From contig OY294052.1 in the NCBI GenBank assembly GCA_958510825.1, forward strand, positions 6,965,816 to 7,029,815: a stretch of DNA of 64,000 nt, in the 5' to 3' direction. The translations under genes were made by a program, and so were the position numbers. Shown piece after piece: positions 1-11,148 of the stretch (the stretch's first letter is position 1; each line of letters opens with the position of its first letter). The stretch comes from Brachypterus glaber (lineage: Eukaryota; Arthropoda; Insecta; Coleoptera; Kateretidae). Under the pieces are notes generated by a model that had not been told where the DNA came from, searched no databases, and was given only the letters and a program-made list of their open reading frames with translations.

Positions 1-2122
1 AACAGAAAATAATAGTAACACCGTTACTGTAACAGGTTTGATCATACAACAACATAAGTTTGACAGTCTGTTTTACAGAACAGAAAATATTGACCAGTCG
101 CGGACTAGTCATAAGTTACTTATGGGCTCTGCTTATGGCATAAGCAGAGCCGAATTTACATTTTTGGCGCCTTCGCCAAAAAAATACTGCTGCCAACAAA
201 AATAATACTTTTCCCTGTAGGTCTAGTTTCACAAACATTTTCTTTTTAAAATTGCTTTTTTGAAAAACAAAAATTAATCTTTTTGAAAAAAAAAATACCC
301 CCTTACACCACTCCGATTTTTACCAAAAACAATTCAAGCCTAGAACTTTGGATAATCAACCTATGTTCCAAAATTAAGTCTTTAGCTCGAAGCGTTCTTG
401 AGTTTTCGTGGTCACAAATTTCCCGGACAGACAGGCAGACCGACAGACAGAATTTTTTTTTACGGAAAGTATATTTTTTGCATATAAAACGTCGAGTAAT
501 CTAAAAAAGCATTTTTTATTAACGCAAAACTTTTCTCAGGAAAAGTAATTATAATTATAGCGAATATATTCGCTATAGCGAATATAAGTTAGATAGTATT
601 GCCAACATATTCCTCCTAATCTACATCAAAAAATATTTTAAAAAAAGTTCTATAAACGTGTGTCCAAAAACGAGTCGTAAGAGAGCAACGCCCCTTCGTA
701 AGGGTCTCAAAAAATTCGATTTTTATGTAATAACTAAGGAACCCCTATAGCTTTAGCAACGAGGTTTTGCATGTTATCTATAGATAGGTTATAACCTTAA
801 TAGCCTTAGGCCCGAGAATCTCGGGCCGAGATACTTATCGCATTAAGGCCTTTCATCCTATGTTATTTTTATATAATTATTTTTACCAGAGGCGTGTGAA
901 ACAAGGGGCCTTCTCACTGTTTTGTCCCAAACTTTTTTCTGTATATATATAATTTCGTAGTTTTATTATTGGAATATGATTTCACAGGTAAAAAACATAA
1001 AAAAGATACTCTTGTTGTAATACCGTAGAGTTAATCGTTTTCGATATAAATGGATTTTAAGGTAAAATTTCACGTTTCGAGGAACACAAACTAACACTAA
1101 ATTGTTATTAACCAAAATAAATTTCAGTAATGCACCAAAACTTAAAAAAAACTTTCTATACCTACATATATTACTAAAAATCGATCAAAAAGTCCAAACG
1201 AAAGTTACGGTTTCCTAAAAGCACCATTTTTAATAAAAAGCACAATTTTTAAAGAGCCGGGTCATCCCCTAAAAGTAGTCCGCTTTCAGATAAAAACTTC
1301 TTAGCTTGAATTATTAGGTAATAATCGTGGTGGTGCAAGAAAGAGGGTTAAAATTTGTTTTTTTTATTTTTCAAACAAAACCTACACTAGTATTACCTAC
1401 TAAAAAGTATATACTTTCTACCTCTTGAAATTCGAAAAAGTGTAATTGTAGCAGTCGTGGAAACGTTTTTTTTAGTCATCATTGATGACTCATCAACTTT
1501 TTTGTTGAGGGGATAAAAGTTGTAATTTTAGCAGCAGTTGAAATTTGAAAAGTTGCATATTTCATGGACTAAAAATAGAAAAGTTTTAATTTTAGCAGAC
1601 GTGGAAACGATTTTTTTTTAGTCATCAACGATTTTGTCGAGGGGATAAAAGTTTTTGCTTTTAGACCAAATTTTTATTAAAAAAACTTGTGATTTTCGAC
1701 CTTCTCCCCCCCCCCACGAGGGGAGATTTAGTACACTAAATCTTCTTTGCTACGGCCCTGCTTGCAAGGGATACAAATCGAACCTTGTACTCCAAGATAC
1801 CCGAAGATATAAAAAAACGATAAAATGTGCTAGTAGCATTATGAATTTATTATTTTATTATTTGCTCTACGCGTACCTACCAATGTATACATTTTGCGAT
1901 ATAATTAAAATAATTATATTTAATCGCTAAAATTTACCAAAAGTGTTTGCGCACCGCCGGCGATATAAATTGTGGTTCCCCGTTAAATAATTTGTATTGA
2001 AGAATTCAATGTCATAATTTCACGGGTATTCACTATCCGCGATATAGGATATCAAATACAGAAAACATATTTCATATCTACGCGCAGTCCGCTGTAATAT
2101 TTACATATTAAATGATTTAATA
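1..2122. other. Intergenic, repeat debris
   Basis: No gene is supported here. Around 425-500 lies a fragment of a dispersed family that carries a GACAGACAG-type microsatellite, also seen near 9.2, 35.6, 37.9, 44.7, 47.7 and 56.5 kb. At about 1436-1660 a unit with the words TTTTAGCAG, GTGGAAACG and GAGGGGATAAAAGTT is repeated two to three times in tandem. Positions 640-720 and 870-900 resemble pieces of the inverted-repeat element found whole at 32465-33202. Short open frames at 283 and 1655 are low-complexity and unsupported. Confidence 0.55.
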
Positions 2123-2548
2123 ATGGTAGTACCAACGAAAAAGATGGCAGAAGAACAAAATAAAAAATTCGTGGGGAATAAATTAAAAATTAGTGTGCAG
2201 TGTAACAGTAAAGATATGGTCGTTATTGGAAATTCTTGCAAGATTAACGTTGATAAAAACAAAGGTTCAATTAGACTTATTGGAAATAATGGACTTATTA
2301 CTGTTGGAAATGGTCAAGGAAATGTTGACTATGTTGGAAATTATGGAAAAATTGTAATAGGAAAAGATGTAAACAAAGAAAAAATCACTTGTAATGGAAA
2401 TTATTGCAAAATCGAGTCTTTAACAAATAAAGAGAAAGGCGCGAATGAAATATCTTTAAATAAGCCAAGTTTACAAAAAGAAAAATACAGTGGGAAAGAT
2501 ATTGACATTTGCAACTCAAACTCTGTACATTTGAAGCTGAGTTCTTGA
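2123..2548 (+). CDS. Unrecognised 141-residue protein with an 18-residue GN repeat
   Basis: Single-exon open frame of 141 residues, rich in Lys and Asn; I do not recognise the family. Gly-Asn pairs fall at residues 18, 36, 54, 72 and 92, spaced 18, 18, 18 and 20. Each is preceded by a hydrophobic residue in most units and followed by x-x-(K/L)-I-x-(I/V). That regular pattern with alternating hydrophobics suggests a short beta-solenoid; this is inference. There is no signal peptide or membrane segment, so an intracellular protein is likely. Residues 1-15 and about 100-141 are outside the repeat. A second Met at residue 8 is an alternative start. Two damaged copies follow directly downstream (2590-2927 and 2971-3328), showing tandem duplication. 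It is intact while the copies are broken, which argues it is or recently was functional. Confidence 0.6.
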   Translation: MVVPTKKMAEEQNKKFVGNKLKISVQCNSKDMVVIGNSCKINVDKNKGSIRLIGNNGLITVGNGQGNVDYVGNYGKIVIGKDVNKEKITCNGNYCKIESLTNKEKGANEISLNKPSLQKEKYSGKDIDICNSNSVHLKLSS

Positions 2549-2589
2549 ACATAATTTTCTATTACCTATTTTTTTATATTATAATAATA

Positions 2590-2927
2590 ATAAACTAAAA
2601 ATTATTATGCAGTGTAACAGTAGAGATATGGTAGTTACTGGCAATTCGTGCAAGATTTACGTAAATAAAACCATGGATCCATCAGACTCATTGTCAATAA
2701 TGGACATATTATGTTGAAAAGTATGGAAAAATTGTCATGGGAAAAGATGTAAACGAAGAAAAAATCACTTGTAAGGAACTTATTGCAAAATCGAGTCTTT
2801 AACAAATAAAGAGACAGGCACGAATGAAAAATATTTAAATAAGCAAAGTTTACAAAAAGAAAAATACAGTGTGAAAGATATTGACATTTGCAACTCAAAC
2901 TCTGTACATTTAAAGCTGAGTTCTTGA
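2590..2927 (+). pseudogene. Damaged tandem copy 2 of the GN-repeat gene
   Basis: Nearly the whole gene can be followed from the words around the CNSKDMVV segment to the final codons, but the frame is broken. Near 2671-2715 the stretch encoding the third and fourth repeat units is deleted or rearranged, giving a frameshift and an in-frame TGA at the join, and there is a further frameshift near 2775. The end of the unit (2830-2927) and the following untranslated bases match the intact gene almost exactly, so the duplication is fairly young. Confidence 0.7.
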
Positions 2928-2970
2928 ACATAATTTTCTATTACCTATTTTTTTTATTTTATATACAATT

Positions 2971-3328
2971 GTGGACAATAAACTAAAAATTATTATGCAG
3001 TGTAACAGTAGAGATATGGTAGTTACTGGCAATTCGTGCAAGCTTTACGTAAATAAAACCATGGATCCATCAGACTCATTGTCAATAATGGACATATTAT
3101 GTCGGAAAGTATGGAAAAATTGTAGTAGGAAAAGATGTAAACGAAGAAAAAATATTTTTAATAAAAATTATTGCAAATTTAAGTCTCTAACAAATACAGA
3201 GAAGGGCACAAATGAAGTCTTCAAATAGGTCATCAAGTATACAGAAGGAAAAATACAATTGTATGAATGGTGAAGATATTGATATGTTTAACTCTAATTC
3301 TATTCTATTTAAAGCTATGAGCTCTTGA
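2971..3328 (+). pseudogene. Damaged tandem copy 3 of the GN-repeat gene
   Basis: An open frame of 85 residues runs 2971-3228, beginning with a segment like residues 19-44 of the intact protein, then leaving the homologous frame at the same rearrangement (after about 3060) that breaks copy 2. Sharing that lesion means copies 2 and 3 descend from one already damaged copy. The 3' part is more diverged than in copy 2. It cannot make the solenoid protein; a truncated product is possible but unsupported. Confidence 0.68.
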
Positions 3329-3510
3329 ACATAACTTGCCTTAAGCTAGAATGTATGTAATATAATATAAAATTAATTATTTTTTTTAAATATACATTTA
3401 AATAGATGTAGATTGTAAGAGTGCCAAAAATAACACTTGATGCCAAGTCAAAAAACATTCAAAAACACCAAAAACTTTTTGCGATGGCTTTGCATAAAAT
3501 ATTTTATCCA

Positions 3511-3840
3511 ATACATACAGATAATAAGACAATTACCAGCTTTATTTTAAATAGATAAACTCAATAACAACCCCCGCGTGGCTTTTACTTTATTGAGTGG
3601 TTAATTATTTATTTTACCCACTCAACTGTCACTTGTCAAATTATTTTCTTGTAAATGTCATTAAAATTTTTAATAAAAATATGAATTCCTAAGCTATTTA
3701 TTGGATAAAACCTTTTATGGCACTCATGTGTAAACCGATATTGCCCTCTCGAAAATTAACCTGCTTGGCTGACGCCTCGCAGATTAATTTTCTCATGGGC
3801 AATATCTTGCTTTACCGACTAGTACCATAAATAACTATTT
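3511..3840 (+). repeat. Dispersed hairpin element, family A, copy 1
   Basis: About 330 bp that recur nearly unchanged at 36517-36857 and 62159-62500, with a partial reversed copy at about 44073-44163. The right third is a hairpin with stems ending GATATTGCC and GGCAATATC around a short centre. No coding capacity is seen. It looks like a non-autonomous transposon; the superfamily is undetermined. Confidence 0.75.
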
Positions 3841-4905
3841 CTATTTGTGAAAAATGGCGTAAAATTTTTTGTTGCTGTTAATACAAATTAGCTGTTTTTA
3901 ATCATTTTAAATAAAGACAAAAGTATATAAAGTTAAAAAAAAAATCAGTCAAATCCGAGTAGTTTTCTAGATATTTTAATTTTAAAAACAGCAATTTTTT
4001 AGGTGGTCCGATTTTTTGCGCTTAAGTGTTTTAATAATATGTAGTTATAACTGTTGTTAAAAAATAATATAGTTAATAAAATTAGTTGCTAAAAAACAAT
4101 TTGTCTATCACTTCAAACGAATAATTTAGAAGTGGGGGTCATTAAAAAAATAAAAAATTTATTTTAGTAAGTAAACTTTATTAGATAAATAAATAAAATA
4201 CAGAGTTTATTATTAGAATTAATTTAATTAATAAATATATTATTTAGGGGCCGTGAGGGATACATTGGGGGGTTTCTTAAAGTCTTGTCTTACTGAGGTG
4301 TCTGGACTAGCAGGTTTTAAGGTGAAAAGAGATCCAAAAACTATATGTTGCACCAGGGGAAATTTACATAATACCTAAAAAAACAAAGAAAATTAGGGCA
4401 AAAAGTCGGGGAAATACGGGAATATAGGCAAAAAAAAAATTTTCCGACATTTTATTCGATATCTAAAAATACTGTTGGATCAAGGCAGCAAAAAGTAATT
4501 TTTCTACTACCTAATTAAGTGCTAGCTTACATATTATCTACCGTTGTCAAGGCTTGTTTACCTTCGAAACCAATACAATCAGTGAACTCATTTATTATTG
4601 ACCGTTGTTAAGCATTGTTTATTGACGACGGCCAATAAAGAAACAAATTTAAGATAACTACTAACTTTTTTCAACAATATGTCAAACTGACAGCAATGTC
4701 AAACTGACAGCTATGTCAAAATAATTTTTAAACTATATTTTTAACTAATATTTGGAGTTACTAGCTTTAGGTAGTAGAAAAAATATTATATGCACCACAT
4801 ATGCGAACTAAGTCTTTAGTGTTCGAGACTGAAGTTTTTTTGCTGAGACGGAGTCGAGGCAAAAAATCAGTCGCATACTAGGTGTGTAATATACTATTTC
4901 TTTAC
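3841..4905. other. Region 3' of PTPA exon 6 with no recognised exon
   Basis: I searched the minus strand here for the expected last PTPA exon (about 30 residues) and did not find it. The stretch 4501-4780 is bounded by inverted words (CTACTACCTAA and TTTAGGTAGTAG), suggesting a small TIR element. The bases at 4800-4890 contain a short imperfect hairpin. The rest is AT-rich low-complexity sequence. Confidence 0.45.
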
Positions 4906-7900
4906 CTCTGCCTTGTACATTTTCACAAGGCCCTGATTAATTTTAGACCAGGTTCCTACTCCACTAATACTCCATAACTGATTTGAGTGCTCCGCAAATG
5001 GACCCTTTTTCACTTCGTTTATATATTTTATACAAGCTAAAAACATGTATTCCTTGTGATTTTCCAAAACAATTGTTTCCTGCATAAACGAAGGTGGCTG
5101 TATTTTTTGGCTATCTAAAAAAAAAATTAAAAAAATTGTTGCAATTGGTTGGGCGTAGCGTACTTTATATATTAAAATTTTGAAAAACTAAATGCTTGGG
5201 GTGTCATTTTTGTCCTTTTTACCTAAAAGAAAAACGTGTGAGGTTACACAACAATCAGAGAATAATTTGATGCTCAAAAAGGCCAAAAATAGCACCAAAA
5301 GCATTTTAGTTTTTCGATATTTTTATATATGCTATATAAAGTATGCCACACCCTAAAAATGGGACCATACTTAAAAAATCTTTTTTCTATTTTTTATCAG
5401 CAAGTTCTCGCTCATCTGACAGATATTTATCTGTTATTTAAGGCCCTTCTATATATTACGTAACGGGCCTACGGAGGAGGGGATCACAGAACATGCGAGA
5501 GTTTGTGACAGAGGGAGGGAGGGGGTCTAGGTAAATATTACGTAACGGAATTTAATATTCCAAAAATCTGTATTAGGAAAAATTTACTAATTTGGATATT
5601 GTTACACGACACTCTGGGTGGGGGGGGGGATGTTAGTAAATGTGACAGCTTGTGACACAGAGAGGGGGTCAAAACTTTTGAAAAATTGTGTTAAGTAATT
5701 TATAGACAACCCTTATGTGCATCCAGAGCCGGCCTTTGTAGAATCAAGTGGACCTGCTTCAGGGCGCAAGCCTAGAGGCTAGAGGGGCACCGTCGAAGGG
5801 CGTTTTTTATTTTTGCAGGGGCACCAATGTTTGGTAGAAACCGTCAGGGACAAAGTTTACAGGGCTCCAAGTTTGGTAGAAACCTGCAGGGCTTCAGGGA
5901 CAAAGCTTTTTCCGTGAGGGTAATTTTTGAGTTTTGGGGCGCCATTTAGTTTTTTGCAGGGGCGCTAAGTTTGGTTTTGGTTGGCAGAAACCGTCAGGGA
6001 CAAAGCTTTTTTATATTTTTCTTGAGGGTATTTTTTATTTTCGGGGCGCCAATTTTATTTTTGCAGCCAAGTTTGGTAGAAACCGTCAGGGACAAAGTTT
6101 TTTTTCTTGAGGGAGCGCCTATTTTTATTTTTTTTATTTTTTCGGGGCGCAATTTTTGTAGAAACCATCAGAAACAAGTGAGGGTATTTTTTTGGGAGCC
6201 AATTTTTTTTTTGGTTGAAACCGTCAGGGACAAAGCTTTTTTTTTAGGGTGGCTAGGGGCGCCAAGTTCAAGCCTTGCTTCAGGGCGGCGAAATGCAAAG
6301 GCAGGCCCTGTGTCTATCCAAACTGTTCTATAAAATTAGTTATTAGTAAGCAAGCTTACTTATGAGTTGTGAGCTGCCCCAAATGAATGGAATAAACTGG
6401 TAATCATCCAAACTCCAAACACCATGGCTTCCAGCAGGCTCCATTCTATAGGTTTGCTGTAATTTTCTCACTAATTCTAAATATCTTAAACAATAACAAT
6501 TTTTTAATTAAATATACATAGTAAAAATTTACGATATTTGCGATATTTCGCATTCACCACACTTTTGTTTTGATTCATTCCAAAGCAAGTCAAAGCTCTA
6601 GGCCAGTTTTAGTGAGAAAATTCTCACGGGCCTCCGCTTTCGGGGCACATTATAATTTTTTTTTTAATTACTGACTATAATAAAATTATATTTTTGGTGA
6701 AAGCGCAATTTTTTTCCTTATGGATGTCCCCCCCCCCTTAAAATTAAATAAATCCGCCCTGAAACTATACCTAATACACTAGTTAAGAAAATAACTATTA
6801 ATCTTAAAGCTTAATAGCTATTAATAAAAATCTTACTTTACAAAAATTTTGCATGCTGTGGCTGGCTGATCAGACTGTTGAAGAAACCCGATTTTAAAGA
6901 GACTACACAGGAACATAACAAAGGAAATTTCATGACCAGTACCATAATCTATTCTTGTGGGGTTTCCAAAACCTTCAATCATGTAAATCATTATTTCGGG
7001 GATCGCTCGGTACATTGATTCTGGTAACACGCTTTGTAACAAATCAAAAATATCCTGAAAATAAGGAGAAATTTAAAATATCCTGAAAATTTCGAGTCGA
7101 TTGGATAACGTGACATGTCATGTCTGTCGACAGAAAGACTTATTTTTTCTTGAAACATTGTATCAATGACAGAAATTTTTTATTTTAAACAAAATTATAA
7201 AAATATTTTATTTATTTATTTATTTATTTATTGGTGAGTTTTTGTACAAAGGCATGGTGAGCCCCAAATAAGTTTTAAGCTTGTGCTAGGGGCTCCCCAT
7301 TAATTTAGATAAGAAATATAAACCATATGTAGATACACATCAAAGAAATTTTGCAAAGCAGATTTTTTTCAGAAATTACTAAAATTAACGAATATCTTCA
7401 AAAACATTTTTCTTTCTTCTTCTAATATTTGTTTAGTCAAATTTAACCCCAAGTTTTAGCCGCTATTTACCATTAATTTGGAACAGAAAAATTTAAAACT
7501 TTAGCTAATCATTCATCATTCATCATTCCATCAATCTATTTTCTAATCATCGTACAGAGTGATATTGGTAGACTGACAGTTTTGGGCTGCTGGCCCTCTT
7601 CAGTACCAAGAGTCAACTCTGCACGCTGATTAAGAAAACGGTTTTAGACTTTATTCGCAAAAGGAATATAGCCATTAGATTGATGTAGACTTGTGCGCCA
7701 TTTATTGCTAGATGTAGACAACTACTCATACCTCTCCTAGTCTGGAGACTTTGAATGGTAGCAAGTTGAAGACTTTTGAAGACTTTTCTTAATCAGCATG
7801 CAGAGTTGACTCTTGGTACTGAAGAGGGCCAGCAGCCCAAAACTGTCAGTCTACCAATATCACTCTGTACGATGATTAGAAAATAGATTGATGGAATAAT

Positions 7901-8921
7901 AAATTGATTGTATACAAGAATTACACAGCTACACAATTTTTTTTTAAATATCCAGAGACAAGACCAATACATTTTTATATTTTTGGGGTCGCTGAAACTG
8001 AATCTGACCTCAGAATTGCTCCATCAGATTACAATTTTTTTCTACCCATAAAAACATCTGAATTTAAGGAATTTTCGCACCCTTTTTTAAGTGTGGAAAA
8101 AAATTGTGACCTGTTGGAGCAATTCTGAGGTCAGATTCGGTTTCAGCGACCCCGGAAATATAAAAATGCGTTGATCTAGTCCCTGGCACTTAATTTTTTT
8201 TTGAAAAAAAATTGTTTTTTTTAATTTTTTATTTTCAATTTTTTTTCTTTTTTCGCAAAAAGAAAATAAAAAAAAAATTGTTGAAAAATTCTTTTTATTT
8301 TTTTCTGATTTTTTTTTTTTAAGTAGGCACCTACTTGGGGAAATACCATTTACTGTGCTAGTATATAATGGAATGCGTAGCATTGCATATCTTCACAGCA
8401 AGTAATACATTTTCCATTAGTACCCATTTTCCATAAAAATAATAAATACTTACATCTTTAAGTTTCTGATACCATGTTCGGAAAGCCTGATTTCCAAATC
8501 TTTGCGGTTGATCTATGGGAGGAATCCCATCGATCATTTTATCCAAAGTGTCCAGCATTTCAGATAATTTTTCTATAGCCTCTGATGACTCTTTACATGC
8601 TTGGCTATTACTTAAACCTTTTATCGACTCATTTATGGATAAAATGAAACCAACAAATTCCTAGAAAAAAAAAATAGCTAACATTACTACAGTGTAGGCT
8701 TTAACTTATAGCATTTAATTGACTATACAATTTTTTTCATCAGTTTTAAACTTTTTGCTTACAAAATAAGCTTCGGACTTGTCCCAAGTCTGCATATCTC
8801 CCATATTTTTAACTTGTTTTGTTGGAGTAACAAATGCATGTTTTTCCAATTCTAAAAATAAAGCACTTTAAGTTAATTTTTTGTTAAAAATAATTTTAAT
8901 AACTTTACCTTTTATATTCAT
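4906..8921 (-). CDS. Ptpa: Serine/threonine-protein phosphatase 2A activator (PTPA), 3'-incomplete
   Basis: PTPA is a cytosolic/nuclear chaperone-like factor that activates the PP2A catalytic subunit and has been assigned peptidyl-prolyl isomerase activity. Six coding exons read on the minus strand: 8921-8909, 8851-8763, 8660-8454, 7054-6837, 6484-6360 and 5114-4906; every junction is GT-AG and phases agree. Together they give 287 codons. Family hallmarks include [75 protein letters not shown] and [15 protein letters not shown]. The start MNIKELEKHAF fits; exon 1 codes only four residues. The usual C-terminal tail of about 30 residues is missing: exon 6 has a good donor (GAG followed by GTAAAG) but I find no following exon, which may be left of the window. 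Reading through the donor ends after three residues. Introns hold a minisatellite (5815-6265) and a hairpin element (7526-7896). Confidence 0.93.
5443..5716. repeat. TIR element with TTACGTAA end (PTPA intron)
   Basis: Imperfect inverted repeat. The left end reads CTTCTATATATTACGTAACGG and, inward, GTTTGTGACAGAGG; the right arm carries GTGACACAGAGAGGG and a decayed GTTAAGTAATT end. The words match the larger element at 31857-33346, so this is a short diverged relative. G-runs in both arms are typical of the family. Confidence 0.6.
5815..6265 (+). repeat. Degenerate minisatellite in PTPA intron 5
   Basis: Five to six diverged copies of a unit of very roughly 60-100 bases. Key words are GGGGCGCCAA, TTTGGTAGAAACCG and TCAGGGACAAAGCTTTTT, in the same order each time. 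It is flanked by GC-richer sequence containing GAGCCGGCCTTTG and GGCAGGCCCTG, which look like the ends of an older element. The open frame at 5971-6333 is a by-product of the repeat. Confidence 0.8.
7526..7896. mobile_element. MITE with about 110-bp inverted arms (PTPA intron 3)
   Basis: The left arm (7526-7638) starts TTCCATCAATC and contains GGGCTGCTGGCCC; the right arm (7786-7896) is its near-perfect reverse complement, ending GATTGATGGAA. A loop of about 150 bp shows no coding capacity. The high arm identity points to a recent insertion. It lies between PTPA exons 3 and 4. Confidence 0.85.
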
Positions 8922-9967
8922 CTTTCAAACTTTTTCAAACTTGTTTTCCAAATAACATAACCTGTCAATTTTTAATTTTACCGTTGGCAACGTTGACAAA
9001 AAATATGGTCCCCTTTGCGGTGTTGCCAAGCTGTTCACACAGTGGGTCAGATTTCAAAAAAGACGGTCATTACGAATTTTACGTTTTTGAACAGTATCTT
9101 ATATTTTTTACCCCAGAATTCAAAAAATTATAAAAGATGAATTGAAAATGGTACGGTTGGTGGAGCCGTATCATTTTCAATTTTTTTAAGTGCGGTGGGG
9201 ACTTAAAAAAAATATCTGTCGGTCGGTATGTCCGTCGGACCGGAAAAAAAATTGTCCGGGCCGCGATAACTCGAGGACGCCTTGGACTAACGACGGCAAA
9301 TTTAGAACATATAATATAGAATAGAATCGAATTTTTATACAAAATTATCGTAATGAGAATTCAAATATATTTTATTGTTTTTGGAAATAATCAGGATGGG
9401 ATAATGGGAAAAAGCTATTACTGCTTGTGATAGTAAATATATTAAAAAAAAAACTATTTTTTAGAATTTTCTTACAAAAAAATTCTACCTATTAAAAAAA
9501 ATTAAAATACAAAATTGAAAATTAAAAAAAAAAATAATTTTCTTTTTTTTATCAATTTTGTTTAGGGCCACTTGCAACAATGGCGGTTTAACTTTAAACT
9601 TGGATTAAATTGACGGCCGGCCAATTAGAACGTAACATTTCTAACTTAATCTCGGTTTAGCCAAGATAATCCCACACCAAAAGTTGGTGCAAGTGGCCCT
9701 TAGCTGATTTTTTTTTTTTTGTAAAATTGAACTAAAGGGGAAAGTATTGTTTGGTTTGCAGCAAAAAAAAGGAAAAAAAAGTCCAACAATTTGGTGACAA
9801 AAAAAAAGGTACTCACAAAATACATTAAAAACCAATTTTACCCTCAGAGTACTTGCTTCAAAAAACTTGGGTAGCTGGTGCTGGGCCCACAGGATATAGA
9901 CTATTTTATAAAATTAATATATTTTATAAAAATTTGTAACAAATACAGTGAGGAATGTAAAAATAAA
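8922..9967. other. Intergenic between PTPA start and membrin stop
   Basis: Both neighbours are on the minus strand, so this holds the PTPA promoter and the membrin 3' UTR. A perfect-looking stem (ATTGAAAATG versus CATTTTCAAT) sits at 9139-9183, followed by a fragment of the GTCGGTC-microsatellite family (9210-9310). Homopolymer A/T tracts fill 9420-9560. A complete small MITE lies at 9564-9700. Confidence 0.5.
9564..9700. mobile_element. 137-bp MITE with AGGGCCACTTGCA termini
   Basis: Left terminus AGGGCCACTTGCA (9564 on) and right terminus TGCAAGTGGCCCT (ending 9700) are exact inverted repeats of 13 bp. The interior is AT-rich and non-coding, with a GGCCGGCC core near 9614. It has the size and layout of a non-autonomous DNA transposon. 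Confidence 0.8.
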
Positions 9968-10658
9968 TTATGCAAAATAAATAATGACTATTAAAATTAC
10001 TAATAATGTTACAACTACCCCTAATATAAGAATAACTTTGTCTTCTGAAGCTCTTTTCTCAATTAATCTCATTGTGTGGTTACTTAAACCTAAAGTATTA
10101 GCCATATCCATTATTCTTCGATGGGCTCCCTTTAATGTCATTCTTTGAGATCGCAAAGAGTCAAGTGCATTTGCACCTGTGCTGATCATTTCATCTACCC
10201 CTCGGTTTGCCCCTTGCAGTGAATTTTGATGTTGAAAAGCATAGTCTATGTTTATCGCAGTTATATCTGGATTGGGTGAAAATCTTCTATTTAGTAGCTG
10301 CTCTCTTTCAGACACAGCTGCCTCTCGTCTAGCTCTTTTTTGCTGTGAAGCCACTAATGCAGCTTGTAAATGCCTACTGTCATATTTAAGCTGGTCACAT
10401 CGCATTCTGGCATTTTGACGCTGATCAATTGGCAGTTTGAATAAATATAAGTCCAATTTTTCGCAATTACTAAAAACATTTAAGCACATTAATTCGTATA
10501 ATAGAAGGTGAAGTTATTGTTTACCTGTTTATGGAATTTATTTTTTCGTCAATATCTGTTTCAATTTCTATTGCATTATGAGGACTACCTTCTAATAATT
10601 GAAAACTTTGCTGCGTTTGTTGAATTAACTTATTTGTTTGATGGTATAAAGTGTCCAT
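9968..10658 (-). CDS. Gosr2: Membrin, Golgi SNAP receptor complex member 2
   Basis: Qb-SNARE that acts in ER-to-Golgi and intra-Golgi vesicle fusion. Two exons: 10658-10525 and 10469-9968, separated by a 55-bp GT-AG intron (phase 2). They encode 211 residues plus stop, against about 212 in vertebrate membrin. Exon 1 begins MDTLYHQTNKLIQQTQQ, the conserved membrin N-terminus, which fixes the start. Later segments AFQHQNSLQGANRGVDEMI, RMTLKGAHRRIMDMANTLGL and IEKRASEDKVI form the Qb SNARE helix. Residues from about 190 are a hydrophobic tail anchor ending IVIIYFA. Nothing looks broken. It is head-to-head with the zinc-finger gene, 490 bp apart. Confidence 0.96.
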
Positions 10659-11148
10659 ATTTATTTATCGTCATTACTAATTTAAAATTTAATTATTTTG
10701 ACGTTTATCTGCCAAATCGTAAATTTTGACGTCCTGTTTTCTTCTTCTTCTTCTTCTTCTTAATTGGCCTTTTCTTTTCGGATAATTAGCCAGTGACTAT
10801 ACTAAATCAATGTTGCCAATGGAATATTAGCTTAATATTTTTAAGTAACTAAGGTTACGATATGATATGTTGATAAAAAAAAACAAAGATTTGTGCCTAA
10901 AATCAACATTTTAATTAAAACTTGTCTAAGTTTTTAATAATAATATTACATAGACCTGAAAATTTAAGGCAATATAAATTTAAAATCGCAAAACGAACTT
11001 TAAATTTGTATTGTGTAACTTTAGGCATAAAATATTAAACGCCATTATTGTTTTTGTTTGTTTTTTAAAAATTACGCAAATCAAACATTGAAAAACTTGT
11101 TTAAATACGAAGACTACGTTTTAATGAAAAAATAATTAGTTATTTATT
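10659..11148. promoter_or_regulatory. Shared upstream region of membrin and ZAD-ZnF gene
   Basis: The two start codons (10658 minus, 11149 plus) are 490 bp apart and face away from each other, so this must hold both promoters. A CTT microsatellite occupies about 10739-10761. No certain TATA or initiator was identified. Confidence 0.5.

Noticed and set aside
283..504. 73-residue open frame
   Set aside because: Low-complexity and containing the translated microsatellite (TDRQTDRQ); repeat-derived.
5971..6333. 120-residue open frame
   Set aside because: Its residues simply translate the minisatellite in a PTPA intron (repeated LVETVRDK).
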